Below, piece by piece: positions 12,059 through 28,091 of a stretch of 64,000 nt of DNA. The position numbers and the translations under genes are program-made. The notes under the pieces are model-generated. The model worked only from the letters and a program-made list of their open reading frames with translations, made no database searches and had not been told where the DNA came from. Where the stretch lies: the NCBI RefSeq assembly GCF_031755915.1, contig NC_083386.1, forward strand, positions 19,453,001-19,517,000, written 5' to 3'. This stretch comes from Ziziphus jujuba. Its lineage: Eukaryota > Streptophyta > Magnoliopsida > Rosales > Rhamnaceae. The stretch's first letter is position 1. The number at the start of each line of letters is the position of its first letter.

Positions 12059-12146
12059 CATACGTATATATATATATATATATATATATAGTCTACCTAC
12101 ATATAAATCTGTATATGTATGGACTTTTTAAAGAGGTCTAGCTCAA

Positions 12147-12692
12147 ATGCAATTCAACACTAGGAGTACTTATAAAGTTTATGCAACCTTTGATCAATTG
12201 GTGCAGGCAATCGAGGTAAAAAAAGGGAAGTGGCGTGGATCCGTGTGTAGCATCGTTGATGCTCCCATAGAAAAAGTTTGGAATATAGTTTCACAGACTA
12301 AAAGACTACCGGAATGGATGCCGATGGTTGAAAGGTGCACGGATTTATCCGGCCAAGATGGTGTTCCAGGCTACGTTCGTCTCGTTTCGGGGTTCATGTT
12401 TCCTCAACAAGATGGAGAAAGGTCATGGATCAAGGAGACGCTGCTTTCCATGGATTCCTCAACGTTTACCTATGTGTATGCAATGGAAGCAAGCAATGTA
12501 GGTTTAGATGGGTCTGAAAATTCATTGAAGCTTGTAGATTATGGAGAGGATTCAACGCTATTTGATTGGTCTTTCGAGATAAACGCCATTGAAGGTGCAA
12601 GTGAGGACAGCATTATTGATTATCTGGGGTTTCTCTACAAATCTTGCATTAATAGGATCGAGGGTGCTATAAAAGCAGAATCTCCTAAATAG
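12147..12692 (+). CDS. Lachrymatory-factor-synthase-like START/Bet v 1-fold protein
   Basis: A 181-aa protein, one exon as read. It has the polyketide cyclase/dehydrase (START, Bet v 1-like, PYR/PYL-related) fold: KWRGSVCSIVDAPIEKVWNI near residues 29-48, then LPEWMPMVERCTDLSG, then the central strands GVPGYVRLVSGFMFP and GERSWIKETLLSMD. It ends in the long helix IIDYLGFLYKSCINRIEGAI that closes the hydrophobic pocket. Close plant relatives are annotated as lachrymatory-factor synthase, but outside Allium their ligands are unknown; a small hydrophobic ligand is expected. The first 25 residues are less typical, and 'ttggtgcag' at about 12199-12207 is a possible acceptor, so the true N-terminus may come from an upstream exon or a later start. 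No signal peptide, so probably cytosolic. Confidence 0.75.
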   Translation: MQFNTRSTYKVYATFDQLVQAIEVKKGKWRGSVCSIVDAPIEKVWNIVSQTKRLPEWMPMVERCTDLSGQDGVPGYVRLVSGFMFPQQDGERSWIKETLLSMDSSTFTYVYAMEASNVGLDGSENSLKLVDYGEDSTLFDWSFEINAIEGASEDSIIDYLGFLYKSCINRIEGAIKAESPK

Positions 12693-12852
12693 ATTGAGCT
12701 GCTGCTATATAAAATACACGCATTTTTTTCTCTGTCTGTATAGCTATGTCTTTTTGATTTAACAGTTGAATTTGCTTGGGCTGTGTCTATTTTTAACCAA
12801 GTCTAAAGGGTTGGTTTCTTATATCTTTAGTACAATACTATTTGATCCATAT

Positions 12853-12858
12853 AATAAA
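12853..12858 (+). terminator. Polyadenylation signal candidate
   Basis: AATAAA about 160 bp after the stop codon of the START-domain gene, in an AT-rich 3' region. Confidence 0.35.
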
Positions 12859-14139
12859 AGATTGACTACATATGTATATATAAGAGTTACCATATCATAT
12901 TTAGGGTTTTAAGGTTGAATTCAAATGTTAAATTGTCATTTTGTTTAATGTTGAAGGCTTTGTCACATAGATACTTCGATTTAATTAAACAAAGGATTTT
13001 AGACTTTCTAATATATATATGTGGCTAACAAATAAATATGGTTGATAATATTAAAAGAATCATATACTGGGCGCTCCGTTTCATAGTCAGATGCACAATG
13101 CACTTCTTATTAGCTTCACCTTTTTAGATGAAAAATTAATATTAAATCAAAGCAATCGTGTGAAGTATTGAGTTCAAATCTTAGTATTCCATTTGCAAGT
13201 TTGACACTCTGATTTCTTTCATTTCTATTAATGAGATTGATTACATGTGAAGGAAAACATTGCTGATAAATTGTGTTGGCTTCTCATTTTTAAATTTTTG
13301 GCATCGATACATGGTACTTAATATATATAAATTTAAAATACTTAATATATATATATATATAAATTTAAAACGTTATTCATCAATTTATTGGTAAGTTAAT
13401 TTGTTTCCCCAGCATGAACAGTAACAGATTTATGCACGTATAGTAAATAAATAATTATATTTTTTGTGCGGAAATTAAAACTTGATTACTATAGAATTTG
13501 GATCCTGCAGATTATCGAGTAAGTTTTCCTAAGAAGTAATATATAGAGACTAGAAGTTCTGTTTATCTCTTCCCTAGCTAATTATTGGGATATTTTATAT
13601 TTTTCGGAATTCGAATTCAGGTTCCATTGATATTCTTGGGGTTGTTGAGTATTATCTTTATTCATAATTACCTTTAAAATAAATTTTATTTTACTTAAAA
13701 CCATAGAATTTAAATTCGGATTATTATATATAAAAAAAATAATTTTTATTACTAGACTGTCCTTACAAGATAAATAAATTTTATTTTAATGACATATCAT
13801 ATTTAATAGAGATATAAAATCAAATTTTGTTTAATCATCTAGTTAGCTTATCTTGACTGTGAACTTACTAAGCCTTTTATTATACACGTTTTATTATTAT
13901 TATTATTAATCTAATTCTTATTATAATTTTGGGGTTCAACACTAATTTCCCTCCCCAACGTGTATATGAGTCATGATCCTGTTATGAGTTATCTCTATAC
14001 TTAATTAGTATTCTCCATGAATGAGTATTAAATATATATAATACGGTAAATCATACCTAAGATCAAAGATATTAAGGTAAATCAATATAAGGTAACTCAC
14101 AATATTGTCAATACTGTAGAGGTCAAAAATGGAAGCGCC
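12859..14139. other. AT-rich intergenic DNA
   Basis: Short TA runs (13010, 13320-13360, 14030) and no credible coding frame on either strand. I see nothing else here. Confidence 0.4.
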
Positions 14140-14680
14140 GAGAATTGGAGGGGGTTAAAATAAACGTGGATGTTGCAGTTGTGTAAGGAAGGATTGGTAT
14201 GGGTGTAGTAACAAGGAAAGATCAGGAAGATGTAATGGCTGCCATGGCAAATCCATTTCAGCAGAGGTTTAGTCCGTTAACGACCGAGTTATATTGCCTA
14301 TTCATGATGAGGGGCTTCGGTGTTTTGTACACAGATAGGGTTCAATGGTGAAGAGGTCGTTAGTGATTCACAAATGGCAATACAACCGAGATTGTGATAT
14401 GTATTTGGGGCTTAATCTGTTTTACAGTCGAAGATATTAGGAATTTGCTGGTTTCTAATGTTGCAATTAAAAAAAAAAATGCTATTTTGTGAGTAGAGAG
14501 GCTAATCAAGCAGTTCATGAGTTAGCTTGGTATGGGTTGTCTTTAGTTTCTTATGATACCTGGATGAAGGGAGAGGCTAAAATGGCTTCTTCATACTATT
14601 CAGGCTGATTTAGGTGATGCTGTTGTTTCTTGAATGAAAGTTTCTTTTAATCAAAATAATAATAATTAAAAAAAATCATG
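14140..14680 (+). pseudogene. LINE-type RNase H-like (RVT_3) relic
   Basis: Broken frames give KINVDVAVV, GRIGMGVVTRKDQEDVMAAM and FSPLTTELYC, which is the start of the plant RNase H-like domain (PF13456) found at the end of LINE retrotransposon ORF2. Further on come VSREANQAVHELAWYGLSL and TWMKGEA, the end of the same domain. Stops and frame changes separate the pieces. An A-rich tail with AAT steps follows (about 14648-14672), as expected for the 3' end of a non-LTR element. Confidence 0.6.
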
Positions 14681-15254
14681 CAAAAGGAATATCACTTCCT
14701 AAAATCAAGGATTGCGATTGCTTTTATTAAAGAAATCGTATCAAAGATAATGTAAGTCCTAATCAAAGGAACATCTTTGGAAAATAAAGCCTATTATCAA
14801 TTCATGAGCAATTTATATTCCTCCTATAGTTTAAAGAGTTACTTTAGAACTATAAAAAGGGCCTATACTTGAATGCACAATGAAAAATCTGGATGAATAT
14901 ATATATTATATTTCTCTCTCTTTCCTTCAGTTTCCCTTGACCCAAATGGCAAATATAAATCAAATATAAAGTGATGCGTATTGGAAACGGTCAGAACCAA
15001 GATTTTAGCTACTCCCAAACACGAAGATAATAAAGTGGATAATTCTTTATTTATGTTTTATTTTTACTTTTCCAGTAACCACGTTGCAGTGAGTTTGATT
15101 TAGTGTAATAAAGGTAGAAAAAACAACAAAGTAAGGGCTTCCGTAAGCAGGAGTAGAAGAACAACCATAAGATGTTTTAAGCTCAAAAACTGACAAAAGA
15201 AAGATAGGCGATTGGGCTAATAAGCGTGGCTTTCTCGCAGGAATTAGGATTAGT

Positions 15255-15287
<33 letters not shown>

Positions 15288-15809
15288 ACTTTTTAGCAAA
15301 CGGTAAGTTTAAAATGGGGTTTTGTTTTACCAAAGAGACAGAGAGTGAGCTTTAGCTTTTGTTGGTGATTAAGGAGGATGACGGAAATTGAAGGTGACCT
15401 GTCCCTATGACTAATCTTTAAGCTTTGCTTACAAATTAACAGAAAAACTTAATCCTAATTCAAAATGAAAAGAAGATTAGGATAATTTAGTAAAATTAGT
15501 TTTTGTGGTATTGAATATAATTGGTTGTGAATCACAAAAAAAATTTATCAACTTAAAATGTGCCTCTATTTTATAGCACAACCTGATCATATTAACAATA
15601 AATTACAAAATTGACGAAGACTCGAAATCAAAAGATCAATGAATTGAAACTTCTTTTTTTTTTTGGTAATTAGCGACTTCGCCGATTTGCTACAACTTCG
15701 AACCTGAATAGGAAAAGATAAGAAAGTATGGTTTTTATCAACCAGGCTAATTGTATCTTTAATTGAAACTTTTTCATACATATAGCAAACGGTCATTGTG
15801 ATACATCAA

Positions 15810-15840
<31 letters not shown>

Positions 15841-16745
15841 GCAAACGGTGTGGTGAAAAATCAAAAATAGATAGACAGGAAGAGCAATGATAACGATGGC
15901 AAGCCAGCAGTCCTACAACTGGTGGGAACTAAAAAGGGACAAATGAAAATCATTGCCAATTTAGGTGGAGGTGTTGTACAAAATAGTTAACCGATTGGTC
16001 ATTCTTTTAAGATGGTTTGGATGCCACCCAAGCCAACAAAGAAGCGGAGAGAAGCAGCAATTACCCACTGCTGCGAACATTTGAAATTGAACAAAACTAC
16101 GAATGGAGAACTTTGCTAATCTGGGTTTCTATATGCTCTGATTGATTCCTCCTAAATGGATTAGGTCCTTGATTCATTATATTGTTTAGTTAAAATATAT
16201 GCGTGAGTATTATGAGTCAGAAGGGGGGTAGTAAGGAAGGGTTGCCGGAAGAGTGGTGGTTGGAGTATTCTTCATCAGAGGATCGCCAGAAGGAGGTTCT
16301 ATGCGAAGCGTGGTATTTTTTGAAGCATGGCTTTACCTGAAGCAGTAACAATGAATAGTCAAATTATTTCTGAGAGTTCAAATCAATCTTAGCCATTCAT
16401 TTAATCTTATTTAATCCAATGATCCATAATTACTTCTTGGATTGGTTCCTGAATTTTAATTCCATCCAGAAATCCCTGATAAAAACACCTCTCTGTGTAT
16501 ATATATATAGACACAGACACACACGCACACGCACACGCACACCAAGGTCGCGTGATCTAATGAACCACCACAAAAATCACATAACGATAGAAATAATTCA
16601 CTTCAAAAATAACACAGATAAAGATTGTGCATCTAACTCATTGTATCGAGTCAAAGTTTGAAGCATAAAATTACAAAGCTAATACGTCAAAACTATAAAA
16701 AACTAAATTCCATTAAAGCTCAAAAACTGTTTGTCCCATAATCAT

Positions 16746-20220
<3,475 letters not shown>

Positions 20221-20317
20221 TTTGGGTTTGTGAGCTCGGAAGGATATCTACGGGGAAGCAGCCGACCGACACTCTTCGTCTGTGAACCTGGATCCGAGTC
20301 CGACACACCCAGGTTCC

Positions 20318-20483
20318 TCAATGTGCTATATATGACCACGCTCTCCGTTCAGAAAAAACCCTAGACAATGATTTCGCATATGGGCTTGGTTCGGGTACTA
20401 CGCCCAAACACATGACCCAAATAAATTGGACCATTTCTTTTCTTTCTGCGCTAGGCCTAAATAACCAGCACATCAGTTGGGCC
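20318..20483 (-). promoter_or_regulatory. RPS4-A leader and proximal promoter (telo-box, site II)
   Basis: On +, 20356-20363 reads AAACCCTA, the telo-box core, close to the presumed transcription start, and TGGGCT (20381-20386) and TGGGCC (20478-20483) are site II elements. This pair is the known signature of plant ribosomal protein and translation-machinery promoters. A TATATA stretch lies near 20325-20332. The leader between the telo-box and the ATG is about 135 nt. Confidence 0.65.
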
Positions 20484-20882
20484 TTGTCATGGCTCGACCA
20501 TTATCGGCTGCGTTGCCTCTTTGTTTGTTTGTTTTTTTTTTTTTTTTTTTTTTTTAATTATTTTTTTTTTTCATACTCAAAATCTCTATAAGTAGTTTCC
20601 GTGCAGTAGCTAGTAAAAATTGTTGATATCCAAATAAGTGAAAATTATTCAAAATGCATGTGAAAGTTCAAATCTGAATTGGATGAAATCTCTTGATCAT
20701 TCATGAGTGATGAGACTGTTTCTAAGAACTTATTTTTTTAAATTTTAATTATAAATTTAAAACTTTTATAATTAAACATTATTATTTTTTAGGCATAAAT
20801 ATTTTATTCAAATCATATCTATATCCAAAAATTGGAAATATATAAAACTAAAAAACACACTATCTATATATATATAGAGAGA

Positions 20883-21604
20883 GGGGTTATAATCCAAACA
20901 ATTCTGATGGTAGAAAACGGACCAAAAACATGCTTTTTTTCCTAGTCATGTGATTACAATAAATGGTCCAAATTAGAGATAGGATTTTCCCTCCTATTTC
21001 CTTTCTTTCCCACCCATCTTCCACCCCTTTGATAGAGCCACCCACCATGTTCTCTTCCATTTTTGACAGCCATTCTGTTCAACACCCATATCCCTTCCAC
21101 CGTGTTCAATAAAGAGACAGAGCCACCCACCGTGTTCTCTCTCAATTTCGGTAGCCATCCCGTTTGACACCCATATCCCTCCCACCATGTTCGACAGAGA
21201 GACAGAGCATTATTTGAGAGGAAATATCCCATACCATCAATCCCAGTCTATAGATTCAATTGTAAAACAAATAAATAAATAAAAATAAAAAAAAAAAAAA
21301 AGAGACCGTGAAGAAGAGGAAATATTCAACATAGGAGATGAATCCAGTTCAGGAAGCTCCAATGGTAAGAAAAAAAGGTATTTCTAGCCAAAAAAATTTG
21401 CAAAGTGAATTTTTTTCTTCTTTTTCTTTTTTTTTTTAATTATATGACCGGGTCTTGTGATTTAATTTTATTGCTTCCCTCATTAGCTGTTGGCCAAGTA
21501 GTTTGGTATATAAGTCACTTTAGGTATGTTGAACTTAGCTAGATACAAGAAATGATTTATTGAGAACATTCATTACTCGATCTATTTCTTGATTCCTTTT
21601 TTTT

Positions 21605-21641
<37 letters not shown>

Positions 21642-21916
21642 TTCTTAGAGATCATTCATTGGTTTGTTAGTCTTGGTATTTTAAAAGGACTTTGACTAAA
21701 TCTTTAATCGTCAAACTCTTTATGGTTACTTGAACTCAAGGTGTATTTAGGAAAACAAAAAATATGACATAGATACTCAACTGTATATTTTGGAGATATA
21801 AAATGTCTATATCATTCTATATTGGCATACAAGAAATAAATAAATTTTTAACTATATAAGAAGCTTTTCCATACCTCTATATAAGAAACTCTTCAATTAG
21901 TAGAACCACCAAGCTC

Positions 21917-21947
<31 letters not shown>

Positions 21948-24224
21948 AAGGAAAAAAAAGAAAAAAGAAAAAGTATTATGGAGTTATCATTGCGTGTAGT
22001 ATCATTTTTGTGTGTATGTTTGAAACTTTTGTTGTTGGAATAGTGATTGCTAATTCTTTTACAGAACATGAATTATGTAAAATTAATTTGTTCCAAGGGA
22101 AGAGGAAGATCTCAGCTATTCTTCTTGGCTGTAAAATTCACATTAGAAGTCCATTTCATTTTGTTTTTCTTTTTTTCTTTTTCTTTTTTTTTTTTGGCTA
22201 AGAATATTCATTATAGATCCGTTATAATTTGTTCCATTGCATGGATTGTTGGAATTCCCCCCGCTGTTTTCTATAGACATTTATAAACTTTAAAAATAAT
22301 CATTGTGAATTTCTTCTAAAGAAGCAAGCCTATTATTATTTGTTAGGAACACTGCCAAATGACTTTTCTATTCGCCTTATAATTGACTATTTTAACAATT
22401 GACACAGGTACATTTAGTTGGATTTTGCTTCTCTTACTTTTTTAGCCCCTAGTAAGTATTAGCTCTATAAGAAGCTGTGTTGATGCATCCAGAATAGTAT
22501 TAATATTACTACTTGTTGGATGATAATTAACCTCTCATCTCTTTGCTTTTATCCAAACTAAGGCATCTAGGAAAAAGTTTGAGGAGGCATGTTGCAACTT
22601 GTTGATAAGTGTTTAAGAAAGTGTGTTTTCTTGTGGTCACACACATGTTTATGCCTTGTAAATATATGGTGTCAGTTCTCTGTTTTTTATTCTCAACTGC
22701 CTTTCTTAAATATAAAGTGGTGGTGGATATGTGTATAATTATTGTACATGTATGGGATCCATAGCTCACTCGCTGCATTTTGCTAATGTTGTACTAAACC
22801 AGTTTGTAAACTTTTTTAAGTATTCATTTGCAACTATGTAGTCAGCTTTATACTCCATTTTGAATATATAGGTAAACACAGACAACGAAATATACGATTT
22901 GCTAATTAGAGCATAAATTACAGTTATAATTCCACTCCCCTATCTCTTATTCTTTTGCAAGCACAAGTTTGTAACTCATAATAGGAAGACAAACCATAAA
23001 AAGACAATTTGAAAGCTCACAAGTCTAATTCAAAGCACAAAGAACAATAAACTCTGTTTGTGGAGGCATAAATCAAATGACCATTTAGCTAGAGTGGCTA
23101 CCCTTCCTTGTAGCCTTATAATCTAGCCTAAGGCTATGATCAAATTGATAGGAACTGCTGCATAACCGAACTGATATATTTGCAGCATCCTTCAAAGTGC
23201 TGCCTTTCATAAACTACCTATTGACATAAGCCAAATGAGGAAGAAGGCTTTAAAGATATTTCTTCAATTAGTCATCTCCATCATTCTTTTATGCTGGATT
23301 CCCTTCCAAGCTTATTGCTTGTAAAAAATTGTAGTTAGCAGCAAGTTGGCCAAGACATTTAGCTGTTGATATTTTGTTAAAACACATATCCAACATAGTC
23401 AGAATGCAAAATAAGAATACACTTGCAGTTATTCTCATTGAAATAAGTACACAAAAAGAAAACTAATCAGAATGCAAAATCATTAACAAAGTTCAATGGG
23501 ACAAAACATCAAACCACTAGTATTCCCAAAATAAAATAAAAGAAAAAATATATAATAATAATAAACAAAATAGGGTGCTGCCAAAGTTGCAAACCTATGG
23601 CATTTCCAGATAGATTCAGAATATTCAGACGTACAAATGCACTAAGAAATGAGATTACAACCCATGATACAAAATAAAAATGCATAAAATAAAGATGAAA
23701 CTTACCATTTTCACTGCCAATGAAAAATTGCCTTGTGCAAAATAAACATGTGCCAAATTAATCTAGACATTTGGCATATGGACAAAAATGCTTCCACTTA
23801 CAGCTTCTTAAACCTCTAATAATTAATAAGTAATTAGATAAAAGATTTGAAACTTCAAAATCATACGATGGGAGGGAAATGGGTGTCGAATGGTCGAGCT
23901 CATGATGGGAGAGAACATTGTGGGAGGGTGTCGAATGTGATGGCTGCCGAAAATGGGAGAAAACACAATGGGTGGCTCTATCTCTTTGTCAAACATGGTG
24001 GGAGGGATACGGGTGTCAAACGGGATGGCTACCAAAAATGGGAGAGAACACGGTGGGTGGCTCTGTTGAATGGGGTGGAAGATGGGTGGGGAAGGAAGGA
24101 AATGGGAGGGAAAATCCTATCTCTAATCTAGACCATCTATTGTAATCCAATGGCTAGAAAAAAAAAAAAAAAAGAACATGCTTTTGGTCCGTTTTCTACC
24201 CATCAGGACCATCTGAATTGTAGC
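20883..24224. mobile_element. TIR transposon A (MULE-like, non-autonomous), 3.3 kb
   Basis: Long inverted arms: the left arm (about 20883-21240) and the reverse complement of the right arm (about 23865-24224) share 'gtagaaaacggaccaaaa', 'gcatg', a T-run, 'gattacaata', 'atggtc', 'gagataggattttccctcc' and then a repeated module with 'ccatcccgtttgacaccc', 'tccctcccaccatgtt' and 'agccaccca'. Each arm contains two or three of these about 90-bp modules. Both ends abut TA microsatellites, so the target duplication cannot be read. The inside holds short exon-like pieces, including a CTR9-like exon, but no transposase. Long TIRs plus host gene pieces suggest a Pack-MULE; the family name is inference. 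Confidence 0.65.
23706..23778 (-). pseudogene. CTR9: Captured CTR9-like exon (TPR region)
   Basis: On minus the frame gives MPNV, a stop, then INLAHVYFAQGNFSLAVKM followed directly by a GTAAG donor. This is the TPR segment of plant CTR9 (VIP6/ELF8), a subunit of the PAF1 transcription-elongation complex, where W is expected at the stop codon (TGG to TAG). The upstream acceptor is not recognisable. It sits inside transposon A, next to its right arm, so it is most simply read as a captured gene piece. Identification is from memory of the family, so moderately sure. Confidence 0.6.
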
Positions 24225-24255
<31 letters not shown>

Positions 24256-25599
24256 AAATAAAGCACAAAGATATTTTTAACTTTTTAAGAATATACGTGT
24301 CCAACCATTTTAAACCTTTGGATTTGATGTAATAAATTACCATTTATGAAATCCAAAGGCTTTAAATGATTAGATTTACATATTTTTAACATAAAAAGTT
24401 AAGGATATTTAATTAGAACCTTATTGTATATATGTATATATGCATGAGAATTTTATTATTAATGTGTCCTAATAGTTTTCTATCAGAACTTTACTTTCAG
24501 CACTTTAAAGTTTGAGATGTAAAATTAATTTTTGGAGTTTAAATGAGCCCAATTGAGGTTAAATTTTCTCTCTTATAGTTTTAGTACATCACCCAATTCA
24601 TCTACACCATCAAGACATCTTTAACTATTAACCTTTGAAGCAACTCAAAGGCTAATATATGATAAAGGTTTTAATGGTTTTTCCATCAAGGTATCCCAAT
24701 AAAGATTGACTATATATATATAGATGTACAATGCAACATATATTATTACCTCTAATTTTCCTTTGTGCCTTATGGCTCTTAATATAGCCAAAAGAGGAGA
24801 TCCTTTAATTTATCAATAATCAACTTAAGTTAGAAATATCTATTCATGAAAAGACTAAACCATCAAGGTATTATGAAAACGCATAACCAATTCTATTTAT
24901 TTATATGGCAAAGTTACTTCAAGGAGAGACCTAGTGCCCCTGTTTCATCTCATATGATTTTATAAAGAGATGTTGACATGGTGTCATCAACCAAAAGCTT
25001 GGAATTTCTACGAATTTCTTTGTGAATCAAGTTATAGTCAAGCTTCATTTTCAAATGGGGTTTAGGGTTTATTGGTTACCGTGGGTATTGTTTGAATCTT
25101 ACTGGTCCATATGTTTATGTTGTTTTGTTTGTATTTGTTTTCCTTTAGTTAAACAATGCATTTTCAACTTTTTTGGTTATCAAGCAAAGATGCATCATGT
25201 CATTTGTTGAGTCAACTAAAAGCTATCTCATTGTCTATGTTTTGCCACACCATCATGTGAGTCAGTAACCATTAGTCAAAACCATTCGTTTTTTCATTTG
25301 AGCTTGTATAAATGCTTGGTCATCCCCAAGCCTGAGTTAGTCTAAGTTTTTCTACCATTATTGCTATTTGTGAGCTTAATGAGCTTAGCTTATCAATGAA
25401 TTGGACTAGTTGAGTATTGGGTTTCTTCTTCCCACTTTCAATTTTAGTAACTTAAGTGTTTTTCTCTAGGACTTCCTATGTCATGTATTTATGTTGAAGT
25501 GTATTCAATAGACCAAGTAGAATAGAAATGTGCTAACCAGACACTTTGTAGTATTAGATTATGCTTCAATTGTCTTGCTGCAAGATGAGCACTGTAGGT
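24225..25599. other. Non-coding part of block A, shared with block C
   Basis: This matches about 58497-59760 with scattered substitutions. A TATA-like 'gtataaatgcttgg' near 25306 is conserved in both copies, and the preceding DNA is typical AT-rich flank. It may be an old LTR or promoter, but no coding frame supports a gene. Confidence 0.35.
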
Positions 25600-26242
25600 T
25601 ATACATAAATTTCAAAGTAAAGTAAAATTACAAAGTTAAAATGACAAAACACCAGGGATAGAAGGCCAAAAGGTGAGATTCAACAAAATGCTAGATATGC
25701 AACATGCCACGTTGGCATGATAAACCACCACTACAAAAATCAAATATAATTAAGTAAAACTTCACTTCAAATAACACAAGTTAAGATTGTTCTTGAAACT
25801 AATTTTTAATCCAATCAAACTTTGAATCTTAAATTGCAAAGCTAATATTTTAAAACTAGAAAACCAAACTCCATTAAAGATTACAAAAATTGTTTATACC
25901 ACAACCATTTAAGCTGTCAATGCAGCTTAGGCTGCAAGTCTCTTTGTTGCTTTTTCTATGATAGAAAGCTTAATACCCTTACCTTTTGGGAAGGGATACC
26001 CATGAATTGCTTCCCTCGTAAATAGTGAAAACATTACTCAACCGGGTCACAAATTCATGCCAAATGGTATCTTGGACATGGATCGTTTCAAAGCTTCCCT
26101 TGTGCTTTTTCTTATTCTTAATAACACCAACATGCCCCTAATTCCTTCCACTAGTCACCATGACCGCATTCCCAACATCAAACTTGATAAAGTTTAAATA
26201 TATTTTTACTGTGTCATTGACACTAATAAAAGGATATGGATA

Positions 26243-27192
26243 TATAATGACCCTTCTAGAGTTATATATCAAAACCCTAGGGTAGCCACCACTAGGGAAA
26301 ACCCAATAGAAAATTTTACAGAAAGTCTAATAGAGTCTCCCCTATAAATTGAACTTTCCCAATTATTCTCTACATAGAAAGCTCATCTAAAATCCAAATT
26401 TCGATGTAAATTCAACTTTTAAACTCATAAGATTTTATAAAACGTGCACATTATAATTCCTTAAAACAATTTAAAACAAAATAATGACAAATCAAGCTTA
26501 AGGTCAATCATTTAATCAATCCCAAAATACATTTTAAACAATATTTAACTCACAATATTGATGTTTATTCATCCTTGCTCTATTATAGAATTAACCACAA
26601 ATTTTGTTCAGGTACTAACAAATACCATAAAAATTACTTAGAAAACAATAATGTTACTTAAAGACATTGGGATGCTCTAAATATCGTAAAATTACTTTTA
26701 CTATTTTAGATTTCCAAAATTGGACTTCAGAGAAGTCTAGCTATACAATGACCATGAATAGATATTACCCAACATTGAGATTTTTCCTCTATATACCTAA
26801 TTTTATAAAATTGAGTATTTCATTAACCTCTATTAATCATTGGAAACCTCAACGCAATAAGAATTTTTAAGTAAAATTTCCAACATAGACCAGTTTTTAC
26901 CATAATTACTAAAATTAGTTCAAAATGGTAATATTTTAAATACTCATCCATAATTGGCAAACTATATACCAAATGGAAAATTTGGAAGGTAAGGATTAAG
27001 AATATTAAGCTCAAATTTACAAAACTCATAGCCGGTGGTTAGAAAATAGTCGTTGGTTTTAGGAGCCCTGACCTGGGCACATCTCCAGCCAGCCAATGAG
27101 AAATTTGGTGGACAAGGTCATTGACATCTAGTTTTGGGCATGCTTGGTTCGTATCGGTGTTGAGTGGTCAAAATGATCAATTCCAACTGAAC

Positions 27193-27266
<74 letters not shown>

Positions 27267-27789
27267 TGGCCATCGTCGTGGGAGAGAAGAGAAAAAGAAA
27301 AAGAAATATGCCACATAGCACCTGTATATTGGTGACACATGGCACCACTAAAGTATATATTCAAATATCCATTTAGATACTTTTTAATAAAAACTACCTA
27401 GTAAAATTAGTTTCAGAAAAATAAGTGCAACCTTGATCTATCCAAAATGAAGTGTGTCACTAGTCTATGGACTCATATCTTCGAACATTATATAATGATA
27501 TATAATTCAGCTATAATTTATATAGATAGAAAATCAATCTCGACCTCGCTCTTTCAGTCTGAATCTCACCTTGATCTACCCATAACTTTCTGATCTTAAC
27601 TCCGATTTTGGCGTGCTACTAGTCTATGAACTCGTGATGATTCGCACTTCTCAATGATGCCCTAGTCAAAATGAAACTCTAGATGTGCTTAAAAGTCAAC
27701 TATGGAGCCTACTTGGTCAATCTAGTCAACTCCAGTCAAACTTGATAAAAAATTCAAATTCAAAGCATTTTTCGGATTGAGGTGTCACA
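26243..27789 (+). mobile_element. Solo LTR (Ty3/gypsy-like) in RPS4 pseudogene 1
   Basis: The insertion begins TATAATGACCC (TGTGAGGACCC in the block C copy) and ends GGTGTCACA, fitting an LTR of the TG...CA type about 1.55 kb long. No internal retroelement sequence or second LTR is present. The flank on the left is 'ggata' and on the right 'tatag', a decayed candidate target duplication. It contains a long GA microsatellite. The orientation is a guess from the 'TGTAATGACCC' start. Confidence 0.55.
27194..27264. repeat. (GA)n microsatellite, about 70 bp
   Basis: An uninterrupted GA run inside the solo LTR. The homologous site in block C (61408-61453) is shorter, so it is length-variable. Confidence 0.95.
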
Positions 27790-28091
27790 TATAGGTTCAC
27801 CCATCATAGGTGTTCAAATTCAGAATGCCTTTCTTGCTAAATTGTGTAGAAAGAACTTTGCAGAGCCTGAATTGAAAATACATACACGTTTAAAAATTAG
27901 ATTTATCCCCAACAAATAAATTTAGAAACTCATTAACATGCTATCATCCAATATAATTTATTGAACAATGAATTCCTAACATCACTAATTTAAAAAACTC
28001 CAAGGAAATTAAAGAATACAAAACATAAGTAAAAGAGCTGGCTTTCTCATTGGCATTGTACAATTTTTATCATAAAGAGTTGTGAAGTAGG

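Larger units (their letters stand above)
25600..28091 (-). pseudogene. RPS4: RPS4 pseudogene 1, exon 5 and 3' flank, LTR-interrupted
   Basis: The minus strand of about 25913-26242 and 27790-27870 matches RPS4 exon 5 (A-rich end 'aagctgtc', [14 protein letters not shown] and so on) with stops, frameshifts and a small internal loss where the functional gene encodes [10 protein letters not shown]. The 3' UTR (25700-25912) and the beginning of intron 4 (27871-28091) also match, so this is a duplicated, not a processed, pseudogene. A solo LTR splits exon 5 exactly between the parts encoding IRYPDPL and GRTIR. Beyond 28091 a second LTR interrupts intron 4. Exons 1-4 are absent here. Confidence 0.85.

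Noticed and set aside
16225..16340. A protein-like end on + (LPEEWWLEYSSSEDRQKE, then a stop), also in block B
   Set aside because: The short frame is suggestive, but indels between copies A and B (near 16297 and 46018) and the absence of an upstream exon leave too little support for a gene.
20954..21232. Repetitive Gly/Trp/Glu-rich frames in the TIR arms, also at 23847-24145 and 55789-56184
   Set aside because: They follow the 90-bp modules of the arms, appear in several frames and have no conserved start; a repeat effect, not genes.
27118..27364. Overlapping frames of about 65-78 codons on both strands with long RE or SL repeats
   Set aside because: They are translations of a GA microsatellite inside an LTR, open only because the repeat has no stop codons.
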